The notes under the pieces are model-generated. The model saw only the letters and a list, made by a program, of their open reading frames with translations. It did not search any database and was not told the origin of the DNA. From Kingella denitrificans ATCC 33394 (GTDB taxonomy: Bacteria; Pseudomonadota; Gammaproteobacteria; Burkholderiales; Neisseriaceae), in assembly GCF_000190695.1 (NCBI RefSeq), contig NZ_GL870929.1:2053577-2078569 (forward strand): DNA of 24,993 bases, read 5' to 3'. How positions within the stretch are numbered: the first letter of the stretch is position 1; every line of letters begins with the position of its first letter. The position numbers were made by a program, and so were the translations under genes. This document shows, in pieces, positions 8,036-16,300 of this stretch.

Positions 8036-8059
8036 AGCCGCCCAAAATTCTGGGCGGCT
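8036..8059 (-). terminator. Intrinsic terminator of the fHbp-like lipoprotein gene
   Basis: Arms AGCCGCCCA (8036-8044) and TGGGCGGCT (8051-8059) form a perfect 9-bp stem; on the minus strand it is followed by six T (8031-8036 region). It lies 17 bp past the stop codon of the lipoprotein gene. Unlike most terminators here it is not made from uptake sequences. Confidence 0.85.
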
Positions 8060-8076
8060 GGGGTTGTGACGGGATT

Positions 8077-8898
8077 TTACGGATTCTGCTGCGTTTTGCT
8101 GCCGGAAAAACCGACTTCGTGGTCGCCCGTGAATCCGGTGGCTTTGCCGGCAATTTCGTCCGCATTCGGGCCGAAAATGTTCAGTTCGTAATGGCCGCGT
8201 CCGCGTTGTTGGGAGATGGCGGTGCCCTCCAGCGCGCTTCTGCTGCGGTCAAGCCGGCCGGTCGCCAATTCGATATTGCCGAAGCGGCTCAAACCGGTAA
8301 TCGAACCTGAACCGGTGCGGTTGCCAAAGTCCACTGTGTAATCCAGGCGGCTGTTCAGATGGCCGTTCGGGCCGCGGTCGTCCAAGCCGGAAAAGGCGTG
8401 TCCTTGGTAACGGATAGATCCGCTGGTGGGCAGTCGGGATTCGGGGGTTAAGTCGCCCTGAATGCTGCGGATAGTGAAATTGGGATTGGGAGAGGAAGCG
8501 TGCGCGCCGGTGTTGGGGTTGTAGCGATCTTGCACGGTTGCGCCGACCACGGCCGAATAAGCGCGTTTGTACACGCCCAGCTGCCCGCTTTCCACATTGC
8601 GCCCGCTTTGTTTCAACACATAGGTAAAATCGGACAGGCGGTTTTGGAAATTATGCCCGATGTCGAGCGTGCTGTTGTTGCCGTAGGGGAGACCGTTAAT
8701 TTCCACGGTGTCCGCCACGGTGTGACCGACATTCAGAATGCCGTTATTAGGGTCTTGGTTGATGGTAAGGCTGCTTTTGCCGTGCGGTTTCGGTGTGAAC
8801 GGGTCGGTAATCGCATTGGCCAAAGAGCCGCCTGCGCTTCCGCATCCGCCCAATGCCAAAGCCGCCACGGCGATATACAGTGCGTGATATTTTTTCAT
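8077..8898 (-). CDS. Factor H-binding-protein-like surface lipoprotein
   Basis: A 273-residue lipoprotein with lipobox LGGC (Cys19) followed by a Gly/Ser tether (GSAGGS), as in surface-exposed neisserial lipoproteins. From about residue 95 the order of motifs follows meningococcal fHbp: a VESGQLGVYKRAYSAVVG segment (fHbp has LESGEFQVYKQSHSAL), FTIRSIQGD, LPTSGSIRYQGHAF then DD, LDYTVDFGNRTGSGSI, HYELNIFGPNADEIAGKA and a closing HEVGFSGSK. This indicates a TbpB-like C-terminal beta-barrel as in fHbp. The N-terminal half is more divergent. A strong GAGGAG precedes ATG 8898. It is divergent from a Slam gene, which strongly suggests surface export by that Slam. Whether it binds factor H is unknown; residues that bind factor H are poorly conserved across the family. 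Confidence 0.8.
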   Translation of the reverse strand: MKKYHALYIAVAALALGGCGSAGGSLANAITDPFTPKPHGKSSLTINQDPNNGILNVGHTVADTVEINGLPYGNNSTLDIGHNFQNRLSDFTYVLKQSGRNVESGQLGVYKRAYSAVVGATVQDRYNPNTGAHASSPNPNFTIRSIQGDLTPESRLPTSGSIRYQGHAFSGLDDRGPNGHLNSRLDYTVDFGNRTGSGSITGLSRFGNIELATGRLDRSRSALEGTAISQQRGRGHYELNIFGPNADEIAGKATGFTGDHEVGFSGSKTQQNP

Positions 8899-8946
8899 TT
8901 CCGATGCTCCTCTTTTGGGTGATGAAAAATGCTGATAAACAGATAT

Positions 8947-8952
8947 AGTATA
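8947..8952 (-). promoter_or_regulatory. Candidate -10 box for the fHbp-like gene
   Basis: TATACT on the minus strand, with TCGTCA at 8970-8975 as a 4-of-6 match to a -35 box at a 17-base spacer. It lies 49 bases upstream of the start codon. Confidence 0.4.
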
Positions 8953-8999
8953 ACAACCTTGCGGGGCGATGACGATGACTCAGGTCAAATCCAACGCGG

Positions 9000-9110
9000 T
9001 GCAGGCTGCTTTTGACCGAGCGGGCAAACTGATAAACATGACCGTGCCGCACATGAAAAAGCAGCCTGCACTTTGGTCAATACGGCTTTCAATTACCGTG
9101 CAGGCTGCTT
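9000..9110. repeat. Three DUS copies in the divergent lipoprotein/Slam intergenic region
   Basis: Exact copies of the dominant 12-mer lie at 9000-9011 (plus), 9059-9070 (minus) and 9099-9110 (plus). The middle copy can pair with either outer one, so two mutually exclusive long-range hairpins are possible. The 282-bp region holds no other gene that I can support. Confidence 0.75.
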
Positions 9111-9139
9111 TCCGCCTGCCGTTGCCGCAAAATCCGCTA

Positions 9140-9145
9140 TATAAT
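9140..9145 (+). promoter_or_regulatory. Candidate -10 box for the Slam gene
   Basis: A perfect TATAAT lies 35 bases before the ATG at 9181, with no convincing -35 box (CTGCCG at an 18-base spacer is weak). It sits immediately downstream of the third DUS copy. Confidence 0.35.
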
Positions 9146-9180
9146 CCGCAACAATCATAATTCTTCAGAAAGGCGGCAGG

Positions 9181-10602
9181 ATGGATTTCTTTTGGACGCG
9201 GTTGCGGCATATCGTTTGGCTGGCGTTGCCCCTGCAGGCTGCTTTTGCCGCGCCGCCCGAACCTCGCCCCGAACCGGATACGGGCTTCGACATTACGCCG
9301 CAGGCCGCCCCGAAGGTGGAAAGCCCGGCCGTGCCGCAGGACGGGCGATTGAAAATCCGCCGCGAAGAGCTGCTGCAACGCCCCGAGCTTCTGCAGCAGG
9401 CATTGAGTTATGCCGTGCTCGCCAACGACAAAGACGGCGTGGAACTTTTGCTGCCGCTGTATTTGCAACAGCAGGCACCGCGCGACGAATTGCTGGTCAC
9501 GTTGGCACAGGCCGTTTTGGCGCGCGCAGAAGGCGATTACCGCCGTGCCGTTGCCTTATATCGCGCCGCGTTGGAAACCGACCCCGATTTGCCCACCGTT
9601 CGGTTGGCATTGGCGCAATCACTGTTTGAAAACCGCGCCGACAAAGCCGCACGGCAAGAATTGGAACGCTTCCGCCAAACGCCCGATTTGGCACCCGAAT
9701 ACGCCCAAATCGGCGAACAATATGCACAGGCATTGGACAAGCGCGACCGCTGGACGTTTGGCGGCACCGTCAGCTATCTCCGCGACGGCAACGTGAACAA
9801 CGCCCCGCACCAACGCGAATACCGCACCCGCAGGGGCGTATGGCGGCTGCCGAAAGCCGAGTCCGCACAAGGATTTGCCTACCGCTTGGAAGTCGAACGC
9901 GATTGGAATCTCCACGGCAATGCCTATTGGCGCGTCCATTTGGGCGGCGAAGGCAAATGGTATTGGGACAACCACCGCTATGACGACCACAACGCCCGCA
10001 TCGCCACCGGCTTTGCCTATAAAACCGCCCGCACCGAAGCCGCCATCACCCCGTATTTTGAACGCCGCTGGTACGGCACACACCCTTATTCGCGCGAATA
10101 CGGCGTGCGTGCCGAAGGGCAATATTGGCTCACCCCGCGAAACAAAATCCTGGGCGCATTTGAATTTGGCCGGCAACGCCACGACCGCCGCCGCTGGCTG
10201 GACGGCCGCCAATATACCGCCTCCGCCACTTGGTTGTTCGCACGCCGCCCCGACCAATATTTCAGCTTCGGCGCAGATGGCGCAAGCAAACAGGCGGAAG
10301 ACGCCGCCGAATCCTACACCCGCCAAGGCCTGCGCTTCGGCTGGACGCAACAATGGCCGTCCGGGCTCGCCACATCCGCCCATATCGGCATCGGCCGCCG
10401 CCGCTACCACGCCGCAGACTGGTTCGGCATCCTGCGCCGCGACCGCGAATTTTCCGCCAGCATGTCCGTGTCACACCGCAAAATCCAATTTGCCGGCATT
10501 ACCCCGCAAATCGTCGGCGTGTGGCAATGTGTCCGCAGCAACCATTTTTTCTATCCTTTCCGCAAAGGCAACGTGTTTATCCAGTTCGGCCGGACATTTT
10601 GA
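9181..10602 (+). CDS. Slam-type surface lipoprotein assembly modulator (DUF560, outer-membrane translocon)
   Basis: A 473-residue protein with the Slam architecture. A signal peptide spans residues 1-23, ending LQAAFA. A helical tetratricopeptide-like periplasmic domain follows at about residues 60-190 (for example LARAEGDYRRAVALYRAALE and LPTVRLALAQSLFENR). The rest, from about residue 195, is an alternating aromatic-rich outer-membrane beta-barrel (WTFGGTVSYLRDGNVNNA through FAYRLEVERDW), ending in the C-terminal strand VFIQFGRTF with terminal Phe for BAM recognition. Slams deliver TbpB, LbpB, HpuA and fHbp to the cell surface. Start ATG 9181 follows AAAGGCGG. It is divergent from the fHbp-like lipoprotein gene, its probable substrate. 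A DUS copy (9233-9244) lies inside the signal-peptide coding region. The length is close to that of meningococcal Slam1 as I recall it. Confidence 0.85.
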   Translation: MDFFWTRLRHIVWLALPLQAAFAAPPEPRPEPDTGFDITPQAAPKVESPAVPQDGRLKIRREELLQRPELLQQALSYAVLANDKDGVELLLPLYLQQQAPRDELLVTLAQAVLARAEGDYRRAVALYRAALETDPDLPTVRLALAQSLFENRADKAARQELERFRQTPDLAPEYAQIGEQYAQALDKRDRWTFGGTVSYLRDGNVNNAPHQREYRTRRGVWRLPKAESAQGFAYRLEVERDWNLHGNAYWRVHLGGEGKWYWDNHRYDDHNARIATGFAYKTARTEAAITPYFERRWYGTHPYSREYGVRAEGQYWLTPRNKILGAFEFGRQRHDRRRWLDGRQYTASATWLFARRPDQYFSFGADGASKQAEDAAESYTRQGLRFGWTQQWPSGLATSAHIGIGRRRYHAADWFGILRRDREFSASMSVSHRKIQFAGITPQIVGVWQCVRSNHFFYPFRKGNVFIQFGRTF

Positions 10603-10676
10603 GGTGTAGACTGCTTTTGGGGTGTCAAAATGGAAGGCTAAAAATTTTGTGGTGTTTATATGACGTTTGAAAGGGC

Positions 10677-10720
10677 AAAAGCAGCCTGCACCCTGTTTGT
10701 GGGAAGTGCAGGCTGCTTTT
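10677..10720. terminator. DUS hairpin downstream of the Slam gene
   Basis: Arms 10677-10691 and 10706-10720 are 15-bp perfect complements with a 14-base loop and end in TTTT. A degenerate DUS (TGTAGACTGCTT) just after the Slam stop codon may be a decayed partner. Confidence 0.7.
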
Positions 10721-10732
10721 ATCATTCTGATT

Positions 10733-10891
10733 TTAATGCGCTATATATAGGCGTTTCAAACCGCACACCTCCGCCCGATAACGCCCTGCCGAAGTTTTTT
10801 GGACGTCGCGAACCTTGCCCTGCTGGAAATACAACAGGCCGCGTTCGGCGATGTGGGGCGGGAACAGGTGGAGCGGGTGGATACGGGGCAT
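10733..10891 (-). pseudogene. Remnant resembling the N-terminus of a SWIM zinc-finger/SNF2 helicase protein
   Basis: A 52-codon reading frame begins with ATG at 10891, preceded by GGAAG at good spacing, and reads HLFPPHIAERGLLYFQQGKV then RDVQKTSAGRYRAEVCG before stopping at 10733. The pattern (ERGxxYFxxGKVxxV, then GRYRAEVxG) is like the start of SWIM-domain proteins, which precede SNF2 helicase domains in bacteria. Nothing downstream continues the protein: the frame ends 13 bp before a DUS hairpin. I read it as the 5' stub of a deleted gene; it could instead be a short intact gene. Similarity is from memory of the family, not a search. Confidence 0.35.
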
Positions 10892-10988
10892 GGTTGGCTT
10901 CCGAGAAGTTGTTGAAATGTGGGAAGTTTACTGGGTTGGGCGATGTTTGGGGAGAGGGTGGTGAGAATTATTGTTTTGCAAAGTGGCA

Positions 10989-11023
10989 AAAGGTCGTCTG
11001 AAAATGGGGTTCAGACGACCTTT
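10989..11023. terminator. Hairpin made from AGGTCGTCTGAA (mucosa-type DUS) pair
   Basis: Arms 10989-11002 and 11010-11023 are 14-bp complements built on AGGTCGTCTGAA and its reverse complement TTCAGACGACCT, the mucDUS dialect rather than the window's usual word. It marks the left edge of the AT-rich defence island. It can act as a terminator for transcripts from either side. Confidence 0.65.
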
Positions 11024-11118
11024 GGGGGAGAGGAAGAGGCTAGTTTGAAAAAGCCACTGTGTGCTTGAAAGCGCGCACAAGGTTGGGGATGTAGGCTAGA
11101 GCTTATTAAATAATAAAA

Positions 11119-12045
11119 TTACATATTTCTATAAAGAATTTGAAAATTTAATTCTAATGATGCAATTAGTTTTTTCTTTTTATTAATGAGCTGTTCCTTT
11201 AAATCCTGTGTAAGTTCATCATCTAATAAATTAATCTCATCTTCTAACCTATATTTTATTTGCTCTAAGAGAGCTATTTTTATATAAAAAGCATTTTCTT
11301 CTTGTCCTTCGATACTGTTTAGTTTTAAATCTTCTATCATATTATTTACCTTCATTTTTTTATCGTCAGATAAATCTTCATGTGGTCTATATAGAATAGC
11401 CTTAAAATTTCCGTTATGATCTGTATGATCATAAGCAATTTCTACGCATTCATGGTAATTATCATAATAAGGATGTATCCATCTGAATGCTTCCACAAAG
11501 TCAGAATCAGAAATTATACTATTAATAATATCTCTATCAGAATTAATTTTATATACTTGATTTTTATATTCATCTGACTGCCTGTCATTAGATGAAAAAA
11601 AATTATAGGATATTTCTAATAAATCGCTCTGGTTTTTTATACTATTGCATCTCCTGCATGCAAGTACCAAATTAAATGGAGAAAATATAAGATATCGATA
11701 TCTATCATTTGATTTATCTAAAATGTGCTCTATATCGCCACCTAATGGATTCTTGTATCCCATGTCAGGAAATAAAGGTCTTCTGCAATAAAAGCATCTT
11801 GCAATGGATAATTCATTTGGAGATCTTGGTTTTTGTTGTTGAGTTAAAACTTTTTTTATATCAGATTTTAATTCATTAGCTTTCTTCTTCTTCCAAATCG
11901 CATTGGTTTTTTTCTCTGGATTTTGTAACATATCATCCAATATTTCACGTAGCTTATTTTTAAAATCTTCATCTTGAATATTAAGTAATTCATTTACATC
12001 AAGTTTCGTAACTCCATATAAACCTTCAAATTTATCTTTTGTCAT
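11119..12045 (-). CDS. HNH endonuclease, PtuB-like (Septu-type defence)
   Basis: A 308-residue protein. A zinc-bound HNH nuclease core lies at residues 84-137: CFYC (Cys84, Cys87), DIEHILDK with Glu106 and His107, FNLVLACRRCN with Asn125, Cys130, Cys133 and Asn134, and the closing IK. This matches the HNH subfamily found beside AAA/ABC ATPases in Septu and in some retron operons, where it degrades nucleic acid on phage infection. The N-terminal 80 residues are Lys-rich and helical; the C-terminal half (residues 150-308) is helical and unassigned, so the protein is longer than the PtuB proteins I recall. The start overlaps the end of the ATPase gene by 4 bases (12042-12045), a translationally coupled arrangement. 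AT-rich codon use marks it as foreign. Confidence 0.75.
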   Translation of the reverse strand: MTKDKFEGLYGVTKLDVNELLNIQDEDFKNKLREILDDMLQNPEKKTNAIWKKKKANELKSDIKKVLTQQQKPRSPNELSIARCFYCRRPLFPDMGYKNPLGGDIEHILDKSNDRYRYLIFSPFNLVLACRRCNSIKNQSDLLEISYNFFSSNDRQSDEYKNQVYKINSDRDIINSIISDSDFVEAFRWIHPYYDNYHECVEIAYDHTDHNGNFKAILYRPHEDLSDDKKMKVNNMIEDLKLNSIEGQEENAFYIKIALLEQIKYRLEDEINLLDDELTQDLKEQLINKKKKLIASLELNFQILYRNM

Positions 12046-13274
12046 TTTATGGTCTCCACGTATGCTTTTATGGCATGCAATGTGCCGTACAGGCGATCAT
12101 TCACAGAAAGTGAAAAATCATCTGTATTTTTATTCCATAAAAGTAGCTCAAGTTCTTCATATTCTGCTTTTAGCTTATCATCTTCTCGATTTTGAAAGAA
12201 TTTTAGTAGCTCATCAATTGTTTCGATAAATTTTTGGTTTCTTGCTGATTCAAGATTAAAATGTTCTGTAAGTAGATTGTTGGCATCCCATCCGTAATAT
12301 TGCTGATCATCCCACTTAAAACTATTATTGTTAGAATCATTACTAGATATTTTAATTTTTGAGGTTGAAAAACTAGAAGTGATTAAAGGAGAGTGTGTTG
12401 CGACAACGACAGTGGCATTTTTATTGGAGGTGCTATCCGTGCCTAAGCCTTTAGTTTTAACGATTTCCATTAAAATTCGAATAATTTCACTTTGCCATTT
12501 AGGGTGCAATGATATTTCTGGTTCATCATAGATAACTAATGAATCAGGGGTGATAGTCAGCACTAGAGAAAATATGCAACGTATGATTTGGTATTGTCCT
12601 GAACTTAAATTCCTAAACTTTTCTTTTTTTCTAAGGCAATACTTATCATTATCCTTACGAAATATAATATCTTTTAAGTCGTTACGTGCTTTATTGTTGA
12701 TGTCATTAATTAATTTTTTAATTTGAGCATCTAAGTCTTTATCTATTTGAGTATATGGCCCTATATCATAATTTTCTGCGCTCATTTTTTTAGTTGAGGA
12801 TTCTCCAATTTTGATTGTAATCTTTGGGTCAAAGCCTATTTTTTCTAACTTTTGAAGAAAAAATTTAACTCTTTTTCTTAATTCTTCTAATTCTTCTAAT
12901 TCTTCTTTATTTAAATCTCTATATTTATATGCAGTTATATCTAATACTGTACGAAATGGTATAGTTTCTGTAGATATGTTGTTATTAGTGGTATATCCGC
13001 AATAACAATATCTAAGTAATCTTTCTGTATCTTTTTCTGTATCTTTATTGAAATTTGTCTTAAAATTCACATAATGTGGAAATCTATCAAAGGCAGTTCC
13101 TGAGAGACAAATCATATTTTCAATGTAAAATGGACATAGTGAATTTGCGTCTATTGAATCATTAACTAAATTTTCTAATGTTTGTTCAGATAATTTAGCT
13201 AAAAAATGTGTTTTTCCTAATCCATTTTCTCCATTTAAAACATGATAGTAGCCTTGAGTTAGTTGTTGTGTCAT
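12042..13274 (-). CDS. ABC/AAA-type ATPase, PtuA-like (Septu-type defence)
   Basis: A 410-residue SMC/ABC-like ATPase. Walker A is GENGLGKTH (residues 15-23); the ABC signature is NLSSGQYQIIR near residue 222; Walker B is SLVIYDEPEISLHPKWQ near residue 245; the H-loop is VVVATHSPLITS near residue 292. A coiled segment, EELEELEELRKRV, lies near residues 125-140. Paired with the downstream HNH gene, this is the Septu layout (ATPase first, nuclease second). Only 14 residues precede Walker A, fewer than usual for such ATPases, yet an in-frame stop lies just upstream and GGAG is well placed before ATG 13274. A candidate -10 TATACT is at 13326-13331. The gene is 67 bp downstream of hrpA on the same strand, so read-through is possible. 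Confidence 0.75.
   Translation of the reverse strand: MTQQLTQGYYHVLNGENGLGKTHFLAKLSEQTLENLVNDSIDANSLCPFYIENMICLSGTAFDRFPHYVNFKTNFNKDTEKDTERLLRYCYCGYTTNNNISTETIPFRTVLDITAYKYRDLNKEELEELEELRKRVKFFLQKLEKIGFDPKITIKIGESSTKKMSAENYDIGPYTQIDKDLDAQIKKLINDINNKARNDLKDIIFRKDNDKYCLRKKEKFRNLSSGQYQIIRCIFSLVLTITPDSLVIYDEPEISLHPKWQSEIIRILMEIVKTKGLGTDSTSNKNATVVVATHSPLITSSFSTSKIKISSNDSNNNSFKWDDQQYYGWDANNLLTEHFNLESARNQKFIETIDELLKFFQNREDDKLKAEYEELELLLWNKNTDDFSLSVNDRLYGTLHAIKAYVETIK
12880..12906. repeat. Three tandem copies of a 9-bp unit in the ATPase gene
   Basis: AATTCTTCT is repeated exactly three times, encoding EELEELEEL on the minus strand. The unit is a multiple of three, so copy changes would alter the coiled-coil length without shifting the frame. 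A shorter 12-bp repeat (encoding KDTEKDTE) lies near 13025-13050. Confidence 0.7.
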
Positions 13275-13341
13275 AGTTTCTTCTCCAATTTACACCAAAA
13301 ATTAAAACAAAATAGAGCCTGGTAGAGTATAGATAATAAGT

Positions 13342-16300
13342 TTATCTTAACCCCTCCCACTCCTTCAACAACCTCTTCACCGACACCGGATACGGTGTCT
13401 TCAATTCCTGCGCAAACAGCGACACCCTCAATTCTTCAATCATCCATCTAAACGCGGCAAGGTCGTCTGAAACGGGTTGTCCTTGTTTTACCAAGCTGTC
13501 GGTTTTTTCCTGCCACATTTGTTCCAGTTCCTGTATATCGGCTTCGCGGGCTGCGTCACGGGCGGGGTTGCCGCTGTATTTTTCGAGGCGCAGGGTCATG
13601 GCTTTGAGGTAGATGGGGAGGCGCGGCCATTGTGCCCACGGGGTACGGGTGGCGAAGCCGGCGGCGAGCAGGGTTTGCAGGCGTTGACGCATGAGGTGGG
13701 TGAGCGGGTGTTTGCCGAGTTTGCCGTTGAGTTCGGCGTAGGCGGCGGCGGTTTCCTGCAAGTAGCGGCTGAGGGCTTCTTTGACGGCGGGCAGGCGGCT
13801 GCGGGCGCGTTTGATTTGTTCTTTGAAGGCTTTTTCGTTGCGCGGCAGCTCGTCTTCGCCGATAAAGGCGCGGTCGCAGACGGCTTGGGTGAGGTCGTCG
13901 CGCAGGGTGTCGGCGTTGATGTGTTTGAGCAGCATGGCGGCTTGGGTGAAGCCTTGGATGCCTTTGTTCAGGTCTTTAACTTGTTCTTTTAGTTGTAGTT
14001 TCATGAGTTCTATCACGCCTAATCGGTGGGCTTGTTCGGCGGCGGCAGATGTGTCGAACAGGCGCAGGGCGATGCGGCCGTCTTTTTCTTTTTGTAGGCC
14101 GAGGTAGCCGGTGAGCTGCTGTTTGCCGCGGGCGAATTTGATGGATTCGGGCAGGGTGCCGATGTCCCATGCGGTAACGTTGTCGCGCTCGAATTCTTGG
14201 GTGTTGTCGCGGAAGGTGGTGGCGGCGGCTTTGCCAAGTTGTTGTTGGATTTGGATTAAATCGCGCCCCATGGCTAATTCTTGTCCGCCGTCGTCGATGA
14301 TGCGGAGGTTGAAATAGCAGTGTTCGGGCAGCCTGAACGCGGCCCATTCGTCTTGGTTGATTTGCTCCAGTATGCGGATGTCGCCTGCGGTTTTGGCGAT
14401 GGCTTGGGCGAGTTGGGGCAGGATAGGGGCGTTGCGGTCGGGGTTTTGGCTTAAAAATTGGGTGATGAATTCGGGCACGGGCACGCAGATGCGGCGGATT
14501 TGTTTGGGCAGTGCTTTGATTTGCAACTGGATTTTTTCGCGTATCATGCCGGGCACGAGCCATTCGAGGGCGGCGGGGCTGATGCGGTTCAGCACGGTGA
14601 GCGGCAGGGTGAGGGTAACGCCGTCGAGCGGGTGGTGCGGCTCGAAGCGGTAGCTGAGTTTGAATTTGCCGTCTGCGGTTTGCCAGTGTTTGGGGAATTG
14701 TTCTTCGGTGATGTGCGCGGCGGCGTGCTGCATGAGGTCGTCGCGGCTGAGGAACAGCAGGCGCGGGTTGTCGCGCTCGGCGGTTTTGAGCCAGGCTTGG
14801 AAGGTGCGGATGTCGGCGAGGGGTAGGGGTTTCAGACGGCCTTTTTGAGGTGCAGGCTGCTTTTTGGGTTTGGGGTCGTCTGAAAGTGTGCCGGCTGTGT
14901 TTTCAGGTAGCCTTTCCGGGTGCAGGCTGCTTGGTTGTGCGGCGATTCGCTGCAATTGTTCAAGCTGCCACTGCCGCTCTTGGCTGACGGCTTGTGGATT
15001 TTGTCCGTTTGCCAAGCCTACGGCTTTGACGGCGTAGTCGCCGCACACGGGCGCATGTTCCTTCATATGCCCGACGCCGACTGCCTGACCTGCGGCGCGT
15101 AACACGGCGGTGGCTACGCGATTCTGCTGTTCTTTTGCCAGCTTGTGCAGCGCAAAACCTGTCTGCCGCAGTTGCGCAACGTCTGCCTGTCCGTTTTGCC
15201 AACGTTTGAGCAAATCGAATGCGTCGTGAACGGCGTCTGCTTCTACTGCGTCGGGCAGCAACGGCAGGATATGCTGAACGCACTGCATCGCCCATGTCGC
15301 CAAGTCGTGCTGGTTTTGCGCGACAAGCAGCCTGCACAAGCGGTCGCGCTGTTCGGCGTCGTCTGCAATGCGGATTTTGGGGCGGCAGTATTCGGGCAGG
15401 GGTTCGGGTTTCAGGTCGTCTGAAATATTTTGTAGGGTGTGTGAACTCGGTTCACGCGCGCGGTTGCCCGTATCTTTGGAATCCGCGTGCGTGGCTTGCG
15501 CTACGTTGTGCTTTTTAGAGTTTAGGACATCTGCTGCATCCGCGCGTGCCAATAAGATGAGTTCGTCGGCAGTCTCAGCATCGGGATAGTGCACCAAGCC
15601 TGCTTCATCAAATTGCGCCATTACGCCGCTTTGTAATGTCGCCCATTCTTCGGCGGAACCGATGGACGGGTCGCATTGCTGCTCGGCAATCAAGGCAACG
15701 ATTTTGCCGTGCCATTGTTTGCTGGTGATAGTTACACGATCACCCAGCAGTATTGGTTGACCGTCGGCGTAGCATAGAGGGTTTTCAGGTAGCCTTTGAG
15801 CTTTGGAGTCGTCTGAAACCGTTAAAGTTGCGGCACTTTGTTCCCTCTCCTGTGGGAGAGGGTTAGGGAGAGGGTTTGCTGTGGTTGCGGAAAAGTTGGT
15901 TTGGGCGGCAACTGTTTTGCCCTCTCCCCGGCCCTCCCCCGCGGGGGAGGGGGTGGTTTGTGCGGCCGTATCAATGCTGTCGGTTTGCAAAATCATGCGG
16001 TAATTGATTAAAACCGAGCCGTTTCGCTGAATTTGGTTTTGGTGTTGCAGTATAAATCCCTGTTTCTTAAAAAAGGGCAACGCGGCTGCGGACACATCTG
16101 CCGTTACCGTTTTATCTGCATCCGCCTGCGGCAAAACGGCAGACAACAGCGCGGAAGCGACGCCTTGCCGCTGGTGGGCAGGGTCGGTAAATAGGCAGTC
16201 CAAATGATTTTGCTCGGGCAGGTATTCGATAAAGCCGAGGATACGGTCATTTTGCGCTGCCAATCGGATACAGCCGCGTCCAATCCGTTTTTGCCAAAAG

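Larger units (their letters stand above)
11024..13341. other. AT-rich genomic island carrying a two-gene defence-like module
   Basis: From about 11100 to 13345 the base composition drops visibly to long A/T runs, with AT-rich codon choice, and returns sharply to GC-rich at the hrpA 3' end. No uptake sequence lies inside (the nearest are 11010-11021 and 13460-13471), while elsewhere they occur every kilobase or so. No transposase, integrase or target-site duplication is visible. 11024-11118 holds no gene. The features fit a horizontally acquired cassette brought in by recombination through flanking DNA. Confidence 0.75.

Noticed and set aside
10660..11001. A plus-strand 113-codon frame downstream of the Slam gene
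   Set aside because: It starts inside and runs through the DUS hairpin, has no recognisable features, and its middle overlaps the more gene-like minus-strand stub.
11058..11080. Small hairpin at the left edge of the AT-rich island as an attachment site
   Set aside because: The stem is short with a wobble pair, and no matching direct repeat is found at the right edge near 13342; no integrase is present.
11119..13341. Retron of the type that uses PtuAB-like effectors
   Set aside because: No reverse transcriptase gene is present, and the 67-bp gap between hrpA and the ATPase gene is too short for a retron non-coding RNA.
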